Below, in pieces: positions 51,500 to 59,541 of a stretch of 64,000 nt of DNA (within the stretch, counting starts at the first letter, position 1; each line of letters opens with the position of its first letter). The DNA lies in NCBI GenBank assembly GCA_965278995.1, contig OZ257136.1, positions 1,612,001 to 1,676,000 on the forward strand. The letters are read 5' to 3'. The stretch is from JADJYF01 sp965278995 (lineage in GTDB: Bacteria > Pseudomonadota > Gammaproteobacteria > Ga0077536). Under the pieces are notes generated by a model. It had not been told where the DNA came from. It did not search any database and worked only from the letters and a program-made list of their open reading frames with translations. Made by a program: the position numbers and the translations under genes.

Positions 51500-52678
51500 C
51501 TACTTCAGCAGCTCGCGGCTGATGATGAGTTTGCGCACTTCGGTCGTGCCGGCACCGATTTCGAGCAGCTTGGTTCCACGGTACAGGCGATTGATCTCGG
51601 ATTCCCAGATATAGCCGATGCCACCATGGACCTGCACGGCTTCATCCAGCACGCGGTTCAGCATATTTGCGCAATACATGACGGAGGCTGCCGTATTGGC
51701 GTGGATCATGCCGCGCCCGCCGCCACCGACTTCGAGATCGTTGGCTTCGGCCAACACTTTATGATTCAGCGCTTTCATCGTTTCGACCCACACATACATG
51801 TCGGCGAGCTTGGACTGCACCATCTGGAAATCTGCTATCGGCCGCCCGAACTGATGGCGGGTCTTGGCATACTCGATACTGAGTTCAAGCGCGCGTTCGG
51901 CCATGCCGACACACAGCGGCGAGATCACGGCCCGCTCCAGATCGAGTCCGCTCATGACGATGGCAACGCCGTCGTTCTCAGCCCCGACGCGGTTCTCAAC
52001 CGGTACTTCGCAGTCATCGAATACGAGTTCGCCGGTCTGACTGCCACGGAACCCCATCTTGATCAGTTTCTGCGCGACGCTGAAACCCTTGAAGCCCTTC
52101 TCGATGATGAAAGCCGAAATGCCGTGCGGGCCGCGCTCCGGCGCGGTCTTGGCATAGACCAGCAGAACATCGGCAACCGGACCATTGGTGATATAGAGCT
52201 TGCGCCCGTTCAGGATGTAATGGTCGCCACGCAGACGCGCCGTGGTTGCCATCGAGCCGAGTGCGTCGGAACCGGCGCCCGGTTCGGTCAGGCCGAGAGC
52301 GCCGATTTTCGTCCCATCGCAAAGCCCCGGCAGATAGCGCCGGCGTTGATCCTCGTTGGCGTTGCGATACAGGTTGTTCAGGCACAGATTCTCGTGGGCG
52401 ACCCAGCTCAAGGCGAGTGCATAGTTCCAGCGCGCGAAGGCCTGGCCGACCAGGCCACTGGTGAAAAAATCCAGGCCTTGCCCGCCGTAGGCCTCCGGCA
52501 CGGTGAGCCCGAAATAGCCCATTGCACCGATGGTCGGAAAGATCTCGGGTGGCCACCATTCCTCGTTATCCATGCGCGGTGCCAATGGATAGAACTCGGC
52601 GCGCGCGAAATTGTCGGCCGTATCGAGCATCGAACGCTGATCGGCATTCAGATCAAAAGCATTGTGGGTCGTGTTCAT
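51500..52678 (-). CDS. acyl-CoA dehydrogenase, isovaleryl-CoA dehydrogenase-like
   Basis: 392 residues: VPEAYGGQGLDFFTSG, ALGLTEPGAGSDALGSM, YILNGRKLYITNGPVADV, KGFSVAQKLIKMGFRGSQ, QVHGGIGYIWESEINRLYR. The likely base is the Glu in GLDLERAVISP, the position used by isovaleryl-CoA dehydrogenase. FAD-dependent alpha-beta oxidation of a branched or functionalised acyl-CoA is expected. It follows the enoyl-CoA hydratase gene after 8 bases and precedes the SDR after 20. In lva- or ACAD10/11-type routes the ACAD partner processes a phosphorylated acyl-CoA. Confidence 0.92.
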   Translation of the reverse strand: MNTTHNAFDLNADQRSMLDTADNFARAEFYPLAPRMDNEEWWPPEIFPTIGAMGYFGLTVPEAYGGQGLDFFTSGLVGQAFARWNYALALSWVAHENLCLNNLYRNANEDQRRRYLPGLCDGTKIGALGLTEPGAGSDALGSMATTARLRGDHYILNGRKLYITNGPVADVLLVYAKTAPERGPHGISAFIIEKGFKGFSVAQKLIKMGFRGSQTGELVFDDCEVPVENRVGAENDGVAIVMSGLDLERAVISPLCVGMAERALELSIEYAKTRHQFGRPIADFQMVQSKLADMYVWVETMKALNHKVLAEANDLEVGGGGRGMIHANTAASVMYCANMLNRVLDEAVQVHGGIGYIWESEINRLYRGTKLLEIGAGTTEVRKLIISRELLK

Positions 52679-52686
52679 GTGGGCAC

Positions 52687-53460
52687 TCAGCGTTTACGCG
52701 CGGCGAAAAACGCTTCCAGTGTCGCCAGCGTGGACTCGCTGGCAACGATGTCGGCAATGGATTTGGCCTCGAGTTCGAGCTGCTGCTCGAGGGTATTGTC
52801 GAGACTCTGGCGCAGCAGCCGTTTGGCGCGCCCGACGGCACCCGATGGTGCACTCGCCAGCTGCTGCAGCGTGCGTTCGACTTCGACCTCGAAATCGGCA
52901 TCATCGACCACCCGCGCTATGAGACCGATGGCGCACGCTTCATCGGCCGTCAGTGTCGGATTGGTCGCGATGATATCGAAGGCGCGCTGCGCACCGACCA
53001 GCCGCGGCAGAAACCACGTCGCGCCGCCATCGGGTGTCAGACCGGAACGCGTATAAGCGAGGTTGAACCGCGCCGAGCGTTTGGCAATGGCCAGGTCGCT
53101 CATGCAGACCAGGCTTACACCACCACCGGCAGCCAGCCCGTTGACGGCACACAGGACCGGCGCCTCGAGGCGATTGAGCACGGTGATGGCCAGATGGAAC
53201 CAGCCTGCCATCTCGCGCACATGGGTCTGCAGGTGTGCACGTTCGCGCAGGAATTCATTCAAGTCGCCGCCGACGGAAAATTTATCGCCGCTCGCACTGA
53301 GCAGCACTGCGCGAAGTCCGCTCGCCGCTTCGCAAGCAATCGCCGCCCGCGCCAGTTCCTGCGTAAATTGCGCACCGACGACATTGTGATTGGCCGCATC
53401 GTCAATGAGGATCCGTCCGATGCCGTCGGCCAGCGTGAACTTGATTTTGTGGTTGCTCAT
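52687..53460 (-). CDS. enoyl-CoA hydratase/isomerase family, PaaG-type active site
   Basis: 257 residues of the crotonase fold: RAVLLSASGDKFSVGGDL (oxyanion hole), PVLCAVNGLAAGGGVSLVCMSDLAIA, then FNLAYTRSGLTPDGGATWFLPRL. The two catalytic Glu of classic enoyl-CoA hydratase are absent: the first is Ser in GGVSLV, the second is not in the RSGLTP segment. An Asp in TPDGG fits the single-Asp isomerases such as PaaG or delta3-delta2-enoyl-CoA isomerase. The preceding gene DUF6285 ends 86 bases upstream with an intervening palindrome. Confidence 0.9.
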   Translation of the reverse strand: MSNHKIKFTLADGIGRILIDDAANHNVVGAQFTQELARAAIACEAASGLRAVLLSASGDKFSVGGDLNEFLRERAHLQTHVREMAGWFHLAITVLNRLEAPVLCAVNGLAAGGGVSLVCMSDLAIAKRSARFNLAYTRSGLTPDGGATWFLPRLVGAQRAFDIIATNPTLTADEACAIGLIARVVDDADFEVEVERTLQQLASAPSGAVGRAKRLLRQSLDNTLEQQLELEAKSIADIVASESTLATLEAFFAARKR

Positions 53461-53529
53461 AGCGCGATGCTCCGAATAGTGCCGGTATTGCCGGCCTGAT
53501 CATGAAAGTCGGGAGGTCCCTTAAACTTA

Positions 53530-53544
53530 ATTCAGGGCCTGAAT
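53530..53544. promoter_or_regulatory. 15-base palindrome within the leftward operon
   Basis: ATTCAGG-G-CCTGAAT is a perfect palindrome with one central base, between the DUF6285 stop and the enoyl-CoA isomerase start. Its odd-centred form suits a dimeric repressor more than a hairpin. It could mark a second promoter inside the operon. Confidence 0.4.
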
Positions 53545-53546
53545 CA

Positions 53547-53915
53547 TTACCCGCCGGTCGGCGCAGCTGCTTCCGGCTTGCTGATCGCAACTTTGTCGCG
53601 CACATGCGCCAGCAGCAATGCGTGCAGCGCATTCATATCGCCATCGTAAGCACCGTCCCGAATGCGGACGCAGAGTTCCTCGATCAACACGTCTGGCGAA
53701 GTTCCGGGCGCGAGACCCAGCCAGTTCTGCAATCGCAGTTCGTCGTCACCCGGCACTCTCTGCCACTGCGTCAGTTCGCGCTGGGCGATATCGAGCAGAT
53801 AGAGCGTGCACATCGCGTGGTAACGATCGAGCCCGTCGAGTTGACCGCTGATGCCGTCGACGAATTCGCGTACGGTGCGAATCAGCTCGGGCAGGTCGGG
53901 ATTGTCGTGCGGCAT
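53547..53915 (-). CDS. small helical protein, DUF6285-like (LvaB-position)
   Basis: 122 residues: PELIRTVREFVDGISGQLDG, YHAMCTLYLLDIAQREL, VLIEELCVRIRDGAYD. This matches what I remember of DUF6285, small proteins next to APH-type phosphotransferases and ACADs; the family name is from memory. In Pseudomonas putida, LvaB is a similarly small protein that forms a complex with the phosphotransferase LvaA. The gene directly follows the phosphotransferase gene with a 20-base gap. It has no signal peptide. Confidence 0.72.
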   Translation of the reverse strand: MPHDNPDLPELIRTVREFVDGISGQLDGLDRYHAMCTLYLLDIAQRELTQWQRVPGDDELRLQNWLGLAPGTSPDVLIEELCVRIRDGAYDGDMNALHALLLAHVRDKVAISKPEAAAPTGG

Positions 53916-53935
53916 GCTTTATCGATCCGGGCTCG

Positions 53936-54952
53936 TCAATCCAGCTGACCGGCAATGGTTTGCAGGAGATCGTATTCGATCAGACAGGTATTGCGGCCGC
54001 AGGCCGCGTAAGCCGGCGAACGCCGCCCCTGCAAATGGCCATAGATCTGCATGACATTGAACAGTGCCCAGCGCACCTGGGCGAAGATTTCCCACCAGCG
54101 TGCGGCGACTCTGTCCACCGGCTGCCCGCCGGCGGCGGCATAAGCAGCGTAAAGCGCATCGCGCGTATCGAATCCGCCAGCCTGTCTGTCGACCAGCCCG
54201 AAACGCCACGGTCGCGCGCAGAACCAGCCCAGATCTTCCAGCGGGTCGCCGAGATGCGCGCATTCCCAGTCGAGCAACGCGCGAATACCGTCAGTCCCGA
54301 CGATCATATTGCCGTTGCGGAAATCGCCATGCAGGAGCACTTTGACGGTGCTCGGCGGCCGTTCCCGCTGCAGCCAGCGGAACGCATACTCCAATGCCGG
54401 ATGCAGCTCGCCGTAATTGCGATAGTGCGCATACTGCGCCGCCAGCGGATCGATACTGTCCGGCACCTCGGCCAGCAGTGCGCTCTTGGCCGGGTCAATC
54501 GCGTGCAGGCGCGCAAGTATCGCGCCCGCCTGTGTCACGAACACGTCGCGCGCACCGGCGTAGGCCGGGTCGTGCAGGAGTTTCTTCGGTAGTGTCTCGC
54601 CGGCGACCCAGGCCATCACATAGCCACGACCGAGGCCGTCGGCAGGGACCAGTTGCATGAGCGGTTCCGGCACCGGTACGCCATGCGCATGCGCTATCCG
54701 CAGCAGTTCGAACTGCGGCTGCGGCGGCAGAAACGGCGAAGTCGGGAAAGTGAAGGTTTCCTGGCGCAAGACCAGGCGCCGGCGACTGGTGCCGTCGACC
54801 AGATCGAACAGCACGGTGCGATTCGAACCACCCAGCGTGGCGACATCCACGGCGTCGACTCCGACAGCATTGCCGTAGTGCCGCCGTAGCGCCCCGGTCA
54901 GGCGTTCGACGATGATCTCAAGGGCATCCTCGAGCGGCGCAACGGCATTCAT
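53936..54952 (-). CDS. APH-type phosphotransferase (LvaA/ACAD10-like)
   Basis: 338 residues of the aminoglycoside/choline kinase fold: GGSNRTVLFDLVDG, RRLVLRQE (ATP Lys/Arg region), YVMAWVAGETLPKK, the Brenner motif HGDFRNGNMIVG with catalytic Asp and Asn, and the metal motif LLDWECAHLGDPLEDLGWF. LvaA and the APH part of ACAD10/11 phosphorylate 4-hydroxyacyl-CoAs. With the DUF6285-like gene, ACADs and SDR around it, the same chemistry is likely here, though the acyl chain is unknown. The preceding CrtC-like gene ends 13 bases upstream. Confidence 0.9.
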   Translation of the reverse strand: MNAVAPLEDALEIIVERLTGALRRHYGNAVGVDAVDVATLGGSNRTVLFDLVDGTSRRRLVLRQETFTFPTSPFLPPQPQFELLRIAHAHGVPVPEPLMQLVPADGLGRGYVMAWVAGETLPKKLLHDPAYAGARDVFVTQAGAILARLHAIDPAKSALLAEVPDSIDPLAAQYAHYRNYGELHPALEYAFRWLQRERPPSTVKVLLHGDFRNGNMIVGTDGIRALLDWECAHLGDPLEDLGWFCARPWRFGLVDRQAGGFDTRDALYAAYAAAGGQPVDRVAARWWEIFAQVRWALFNVMQIYGHLQGRRSPAYAACGRNTCLIEYDLLQTIAGQLD

Positions 54953-54965
54953 CTTGGCCGGCCTG

Positions 54966-55967
54966 CTAGAGCGGATAGCCTACCGGCACGCCGTCCTCGA
55001 CGATTTCGATGTACTCGGTGATACCGATGCCGTCGCGGTCGCCCCACTGCCAGCGGGTCAGGCTCTCGGCAATGCGCGATTGCAACCAGACATCGTTGAC
55101 CTTGCGCCGATTGCTGAGCGGGGCATTGCGTATGACCTCACCTTCCATCACGGCGGCGCGGCGAGCCGTGCGTACTCCCAGGCGGATAGCTCGGGGATCC
55201 TTGGTTGCAGTCCATTCGGTGAAAACGTCCAGATCGGTGATCTCTTCATACTCACCATCAAACTGCAGGACACCGTGACGCCGGGTGATGCCGTCGCGCC
55301 CGGTGATCTTCAGCAGCATGAATCCACGGTCAGGCCCGAAGTTTGCGATGAACAGCCGATAGAAGTAGATATTGGTCCAGAAACGCGGGCCCCATGAATG
55401 GTCGCGCCAGCCGAAGCTGTCGAATTCCCAACGTTCGGGCCCGAGAACGATGCGCCCGCGCGTTTGTGCATGCTGATTGAAATGACCGAGAGAGAAATCC
55501 CGGCCATACATCGTTTCCTGGGTCGCCGACGTCGGTTCGCCGCCATGTACCGGTGAGTTTCCGACCAGATCGAACTCCACTTCACCAGACACCCGCGGCG
55601 CTTCTTTGAACAGGCGCTTCGCGTCACGCAGCATGTCCGGGTCGGACAACAGCATCAGTTCGCCGCAATAGGACATCGAGACGTGGCGCAGCGGTTCATG
55701 CACGGTATAGCGGAGACCGCCCGCAGCGAAACCATCGTTGTGCTCGATCTGCGGCCGCTGAAACTGGCACGCGATGCGGCCATCCGGCAGATACAGGCAC
55801 ACCTGCGCTTCGGCATAACCTTCGTTGACACGGTTGCCGATACGCATCCAGCCGCCGAGCCCGCGCGCCGGCTCGAAACCGTTGACGTAGACGGATTCAT
55901 TGAAGTTCTGATCACGGGTCGGCGCGTGCGTATGTTCGTCGGCCGCCGTCAGGCGCATCTCATTCAT
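54966..55967 (-). CDS. CrtC/AttH-like protein (DUF7064-type), copy 1
   Basis: 333 residues. NFNESVYVNGFEP, GGWMRIGNRVNEGYAEAQV, GRIACQFQRPQ, YGRDFSLGHFNQH, GWRDHSWGPRFW, NAPLSNRRKVND. The WRDHSWGPR block recalls the DHxWG of carotenoid 1,2-hydratase (CrtC) and AttH lipocalin-like proteins; I recall DUF7064/7065 for this group, unverified. A lipocalin-like fold that binds or hydrates an unsaturated lipid or terpenoid is a guess. It is a tandem paralogue of the next gene, same length, 24 bases apart. Confidence 0.72.
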   Translation of the reverse strand: MNEMRLTAADEHTHAPTRDQNFNESVYVNGFEPARGLGGWMRIGNRVNEGYAEAQVCLYLPDGRIACQFQRPQIEHNDGFAAGGLRYTVHEPLRHVSMSYCGELMLLSDPDMLRDAKRLFKEAPRVSGEVEFDLVGNSPVHGGEPTSATQETMYGRDFSLGHFNQHAQTRGRIVLGPERWEFDSFGWRDHSWGPRFWTNIYFYRLFIANFGPDRGFMLLKITGRDGITRRHGVLQFDGEYEEITDLDVFTEWTATKDPRAIRLGVRTARRAAVMEGEVIRNAPLSNRRKVNDVWLQSRIAESLTRWQWGDRDGIGITEYIEIVEDGVPVGYPL

Positions 55968-55991
55968 CGGTCTCGGTCTCCCCGTCTGCGT

Positions 55992-56993
55992 TCACATCGG
56001 CCATGCGACCGGCACACCGTGCTGCAGCCGCTCGACGTATTCAGTCATGCCATATCCCAACCGGCCGTCCCATTCAAATTCGGTCGCGGCTTCGGCGATC
56101 CGCGAGTGCAGCACCGTGCCATCGATGTCACGGCGGTTGCTGAGCGGCGCACAGTTCAATACACGTCCACGGATGACGGCGCGGCGGCTGGCCGTGCTGG
56201 CAGTTATCAGGACACCGGTCGGGTCCTTGTCGTCGTCCCAGTCGGTAAAGACATCGAGATCGCGAATGTCCTCGTAGCGGCCGTCGAAGAATAACACGCC
56301 GGCGCGACGGACCGTCCCGTCGCCATTCGCGATCTTGAGCAGGGTAATGCCGCGATCGGCGCCGAAGCTTGCATAGAAACCACGGTCGAACAGGATGTTC
56401 TGCCACAGGCGCGGACCCCAGGAATGATCGCGCCAGCCGAACCCGTCGAAGTCGAGCGTCTCCTCGCCGATACGCCAACGCGCGCTGACAGCCGTATGCT
56501 GATTGAAATGGCCGAGCGAAAAATCGCGCCCGAACATGGTCTGCTGATTCGGACTGGTCGGCGCGCCGCCGTGTATTGGCGAACAGCCAACGTGGGACCA
56601 TTCCAATTCACACTCGGTGCGTGGCGCCTCGGCAAACAGCCGGCGTGCGTCGCGCAGCAGCGCACGGTCGGTAACGAGCATGACTTCGCCGCTATAGCGC
56701 ATGGTAACGGCACGCAACGGTTCGACGACTTCGTACGACAACCCGCCAGCCGCGAACTGCACATTGTCGCTGATGCGCGGGCGCTGGAACTGGCAGGCGA
56801 TACGCCCATCGGCGAGATACAGGCACACCGCAAGTTCGGCGTAGCCCTCATTGGCCCGATTACCGAGGCGCAGCCAGCCACCGGCGCCGCTGGCATGATC
56901 GAAAGCATTCACGTACACGCTTTCGTTGTAATGCTGCTCCGGCCCCGGCTGATGCGGAAACTCGTCGACAGGACTCAACAGATAATTCGACAT
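55992..56993 (-). CDS. CrtC/AttH-like protein (DUF7064-type), copy 2
   Basis: 333 residues from the ATG at 56993 (MSNYLLSPVDEFPH), preceded by GAGG; the ATG at 57092 would add 33 residues that the paralogue lacks. It shares the same blocks as copy 1: NESVYVNAFDHA, GGWLRLGNRANEGYAEL, GRIACQFQRP, GRDFSLGHFNQH, GWRDHSWGPRLW, NCAPLSNRR. First gene of the leftward operon, divergent from an acyl-CoA dehydrogenase. Two copies with matched length suggest a heterodimer or different substrates. Confidence 0.72.
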   Translation of the reverse strand: MSNYLLSPVDEFPHQPGPEQHYNESVYVNAFDHASGAGGWLRLGNRANEGYAELAVCLYLADGRIACQFQRPRISDNVQFAAGGLSYEVVEPLRAVTMRYSGEVMLVTDRALLRDARRLFAEAPRTECELEWSHVGCSPIHGGAPTSPNQQTMFGRDFSLGHFNQHTAVSARWRIGEETLDFDGFGWRDHSWGPRLWQNILFDRGFYASFGADRGITLLKIANGDGTVRRAGVLFFDGRYEDIRDLDVFTDWDDDKDPTGVLITASTASRRAVIRGRVLNCAPLSNRRDIDGTVLHSRIAEAATEFEWDGRLGYGMTEYVERLQHGVPVAWPM

Positions 56994-57111
56994 GGCGACC
57001 TCACGTGTCGGTTCAGGATAATATGGCCCCTGCCCGAGCGATGCAAAATCGCCGGTCCGGCGCTCCGCAGCGCTCTCGTTTACCCACTCCATCCGTTACC
57101 GGGACCAAGCG

Positions 57112-58278
57112 ATGAACTTCAAATTCTCAGACGATCAGCTAGCCATCCGCGATGCCATCACGAAATTGTGCGCCGATTTCACTGCCGACTACTGGCTGGA
57201 CTGCGACAACGAAGGGCGCTTCCCTCAGGAATTCGTCGCTGCGGTGCGCGACGGCGGCTGGTACGGCATCGCCATGCCGGAAGCTTACGGCGGGAGCGGC
57301 CTCGGCATCACCGAAGCCTCGATCATGATGCAGGCGGTGGCCGAATCCGGCGCCGGCTTTACTGGTGCCTCGGCCATTCATCTCAATCTTTTCGGCCTGA
57401 ATCCGGTCGTCGTGTTCGGCACCGAAGAGCAGAAGCGACGCATGCTGCCGCCGCTGCTGCAGGGCCGCGACAGCGCCTGTTTCGGCGTCACCGAACCGAA
57501 CGCCGGACTGGATACGACAAACCTGCAGGTCCGCGCCGAGCGCAGCGGCGACGGCTACAAAATCTACGGTCAGAAACATTGGACGTCGATGGCCAAACGC
57601 GCCAACAAGGTTCTGCTGCTGGTTCGTACCCAGGCCCGCGCCGAGGTCAAGAAGAAGACCGAAGGACTGTCGCTGTTTTATACCGACTTGAACAAGGACT
57701 ACGCCGAAGTCCGTGAAATCGCCAAGATGGGACGCAAGGCGATCGACTCCAACGCAGTTTTCTATGACGGCATGCCGGTACCGCAGGAGGACCTCATTGG
57801 CGAGGAAGGCAAAGGTTTTCATTACATCCTGCACGGCCTCAATCCGGAACGCATCCTGATTGCCGCCGAAGCGGTCGGTCTCGGCCGCTGCGCGCTCAAA
57901 CGCGCCGTCAACTATGCCAATGAGCGAGAAGTATTCGGGCGCAAGATCGGCATGAACCAGGGTATTCAGCATCCGCTCGCGCGGATCTGGATGGAACTCG
58001 AAGCGGCCAACCTGATGACGTTCAACGCTTCGACCCGCTATGACGCCGGTGAGGAGTGCGGCGCCGAAGCGAACGCCGCGAAATACCTGGCCGCAGAAGC
58101 CGGGTTCAACGCCTGCGAACAGGCTGTCCTGACCCACGGCGGTATGGGTTATGCAAAGGAATATCATGTCGAGCGCTACATGCGCGAAATCATGATCCCG
58201 CGCATCGCGCCCGTCAGCCGCGAGATGATTTTGAATTTCGTCGGCGAGAAAGTACTCGGACTGCCACGCTCGTTCTGA
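57112..58278 (+). CDS. acyl-CoA dehydrogenase family protein
   Basis: 388 residues: FSDDQLAIRDAITKLCADF, MPEAYGGSGLGITEASIMM, FGVTEPNAGLDTTNLQV, GYKIYGQKHWTSMAKRAN, GLGRCALKRAVNYANEREVFG, LTHGGMGYAKEYHVERY. The end reads IAPVSREMILNFVGEKVLG, so the YEGT-type Glu is absent; the Glu in GLNPERILIAAEAVG is aligned with the isovaleryl-CoA dehydrogenase base. It diverges from the CrtC-like operon (118-base gap) and is followed by an LLM oxidoreductase. Confidence 0.92.
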   Translation: MNFKFSDDQLAIRDAITKLCADFTADYWLDCDNEGRFPQEFVAAVRDGGWYGIAMPEAYGGSGLGITEASIMMQAVAESGAGFTGASAIHLNLFGLNPVVVFGTEEQKRRMLPPLLQGRDSACFGVTEPNAGLDTTNLQVRAERSGDGYKIYGQKHWTSMAKRANKVLLLVRTQARAEVKKKTEGLSLFYTDLNKDYAEVREIAKMGRKAIDSNAVFYDGMPVPQEDLIGEEGKGFHYILHGLNPERILIAAEAVGLGRCALKRAVNYANEREVFGRKIGMNQGIQHPLARIWMELEAANLMTFNASTRYDAGEECGAEANAAKYLAAEAGFNACEQAVLTHGGMGYAKEYHVERYMREIMIPRIAPVSREMILNFVGEKVLGLPRSF

Positions 58279-58342
58279 TCGACTGATACGGACAAACCAA
58301 CATCGGCGCAAGTCGCCGGATATCGCCCAGGGGGAATACAGC

Positions 58343-59362
58343 ATGCGTTTCGGATTTATGGAAGATTTTCGCAACCCGGTCAAATGGCGTCGGCCGTTTC
58401 CGGAATTTTATCGCCAGATCCTCGAGCAGATTTCGCGCTGCGAGGAACTTGGTTACGACCACGTCTGGCTGACTGAACATCATTTCACCGAGGACGGCTA
58501 CAACCCGTCACTCATGACGACAGCAGCAGCGGTGGCGACGCGCACGCAGCGCATCCGCATCGGCACATTCATCCTGCTGTTGCCCTACCAGCATCCGCTG
58601 CTGGTCGCCGAGGAAATCGCCAACGTCGACATCTTCTCCGACGGCCGCTTCGACTTCGGCATCGGTCAGGGCTATTCCATTCACGAGTTCAATGCGCTGT
58701 GCATGAATCGCGCCGAACGCGGCTCACGGATGCGTGAAGGCATCGACATCATCAAGCGGCTATTCACCGAGGAGAGTGTCAGCTACGACGGACGCTATAC
58801 GAAGTTGAATGGCGCAAAACTGTCACCGCGCCCGGTGCAGCAGCCGCATCCACCGATCTGGGTCGGCGCGCGTGGACCGAAAGCAATCAAGAGCGCAGCC
58901 GAGATGGGTTATCACCTGATGGCAACCATCGGGCCTGATCCAGCACCGCTATATCTCGACACGCTGAAAGCCAACGGTCGTGACCCGGACGCATTCAACA
59001 TCGCACAACTGCGCATGGTCTACACGGCAAAAACCGAGGATCAGGCCTGGGCCGAATGTCAGGATCACCTGTTCCACATGCTGGAGTTCTATCAGGACAT
59101 CCTCTCCGAAGCGAACGATGCTGCGGGAGACGACGCGCCGCTGCCGGTCACCAAACCGTCTGACATGCGACACTCGGTTCTGGCCGAACATTTCATGATC
59201 GGTACACCCGATCAGGTGGCGGCTAAACTGGAGACTTTCCGCCAGCAGTTCCGCTGCACGGATTTCATCATGGGCACGCAGTTCCCGGGCATCGATCCGG
59301 CAAAAGCGACGCGCGCGCTGGAGTTGTTCGCCAAGGAAGTGATGCCGGCATTCCGCGACTGA
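58343..59362 (+). CDS. LLM class flavin-dependent oxidoreductase
   Basis: 339 residues of the luciferase-like TIM barrel: RFGFMEDFRNPVKWRR, LGYDHVWLTEHHFTEDGY, TQRIRIGTFILLLPYQHPL, DGRFDFGIGQGYSIHEF, HPPIWVGARGPKAIKSA. It is closest in this window to the 28431 gene (EHHF, LLLP). The leader CCCAGGGGGAATACAGC before ATG is nearly the same as at the 63533 gene. It sits downstream of an ACAD, so it may oxidise an aldehyde or unsaturated lipid in the same pathway. Confidence 0.9.
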   Translation: MRFGFMEDFRNPVKWRRPFPEFYRQILEQISRCEELGYDHVWLTEHHFTEDGYNPSLMTTAAAVATRTQRIRIGTFILLLPYQHPLLVAEEIANVDIFSDGRFDFGIGQGYSIHEFNALCMNRAERGSRMREGIDIIKRLFTEESVSYDGRYTKLNGAKLSPRPVQQPHPPIWVGARGPKAIKSAAEMGYHLMATIGPDPAPLYLDTLKANGRDPDAFNIAQLRMVYTAKTEDQAWAECQDHLFHMLEFYQDILSEANDAAGDDAPLPVTKPSDMRHSVLAEHFMIGTPDQVAAKLETFRQQFRCTDFIMGTQFPGIDPAKATRALELFAKEVMPAFRD

Positions 59363-59402
59363 CAGGCTCCATAAAAACTACTGCGCTCGGCATGACCGCG
59401 TT

Positions 59403-59461
59403 GCACGAGCGCGCAAAATCCTCATTTACTGCGTGTAAACTCCGGTTTTGCGCGCTCGTGC
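59403..59461. repeat. long inverted repeat with 16-base arms
   Basis: GCACGAGCGCGCAAAA (59403-59418) and TTTTGCGCGCTCGTGC (59446-59461) are perfect arms. Inside, TTTAC and GTAAA make a second short stem with loop TGCGT. Flanks are ACTGCGCTCGGCATGACCGC and TTCGCTCGCTACGTTTTT, and the whole resembles a known kind of dispersed gammaproteobacterial extragenic element, from memory. It lies between convergent LLM and SRPBCC genes and may also serve as a bidirectional terminator. Confidence 0.7.
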
Positions 59462-59541
59462 GCCTTGTCCTGCCTTCGCTCGCTACGTTTTTGAGCGACC
59501 AGTCGATGTCGTAGCCGCTACCCGGCTTATCCCGTGCGAAC

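Noticed and set aside
51350..53056. 568-residue open frame on the + strand over SDR, ACAD and enoyl-CoA genes
   Set aside because: Crosses three real gene boundaries on the other strand and shows no domain.
57139..58383. 414-residue open frame antisense to the acyl-CoA dehydrogenase
   Set aside because: Entirely covered by a clear ACAD gene; no start signal or domain.
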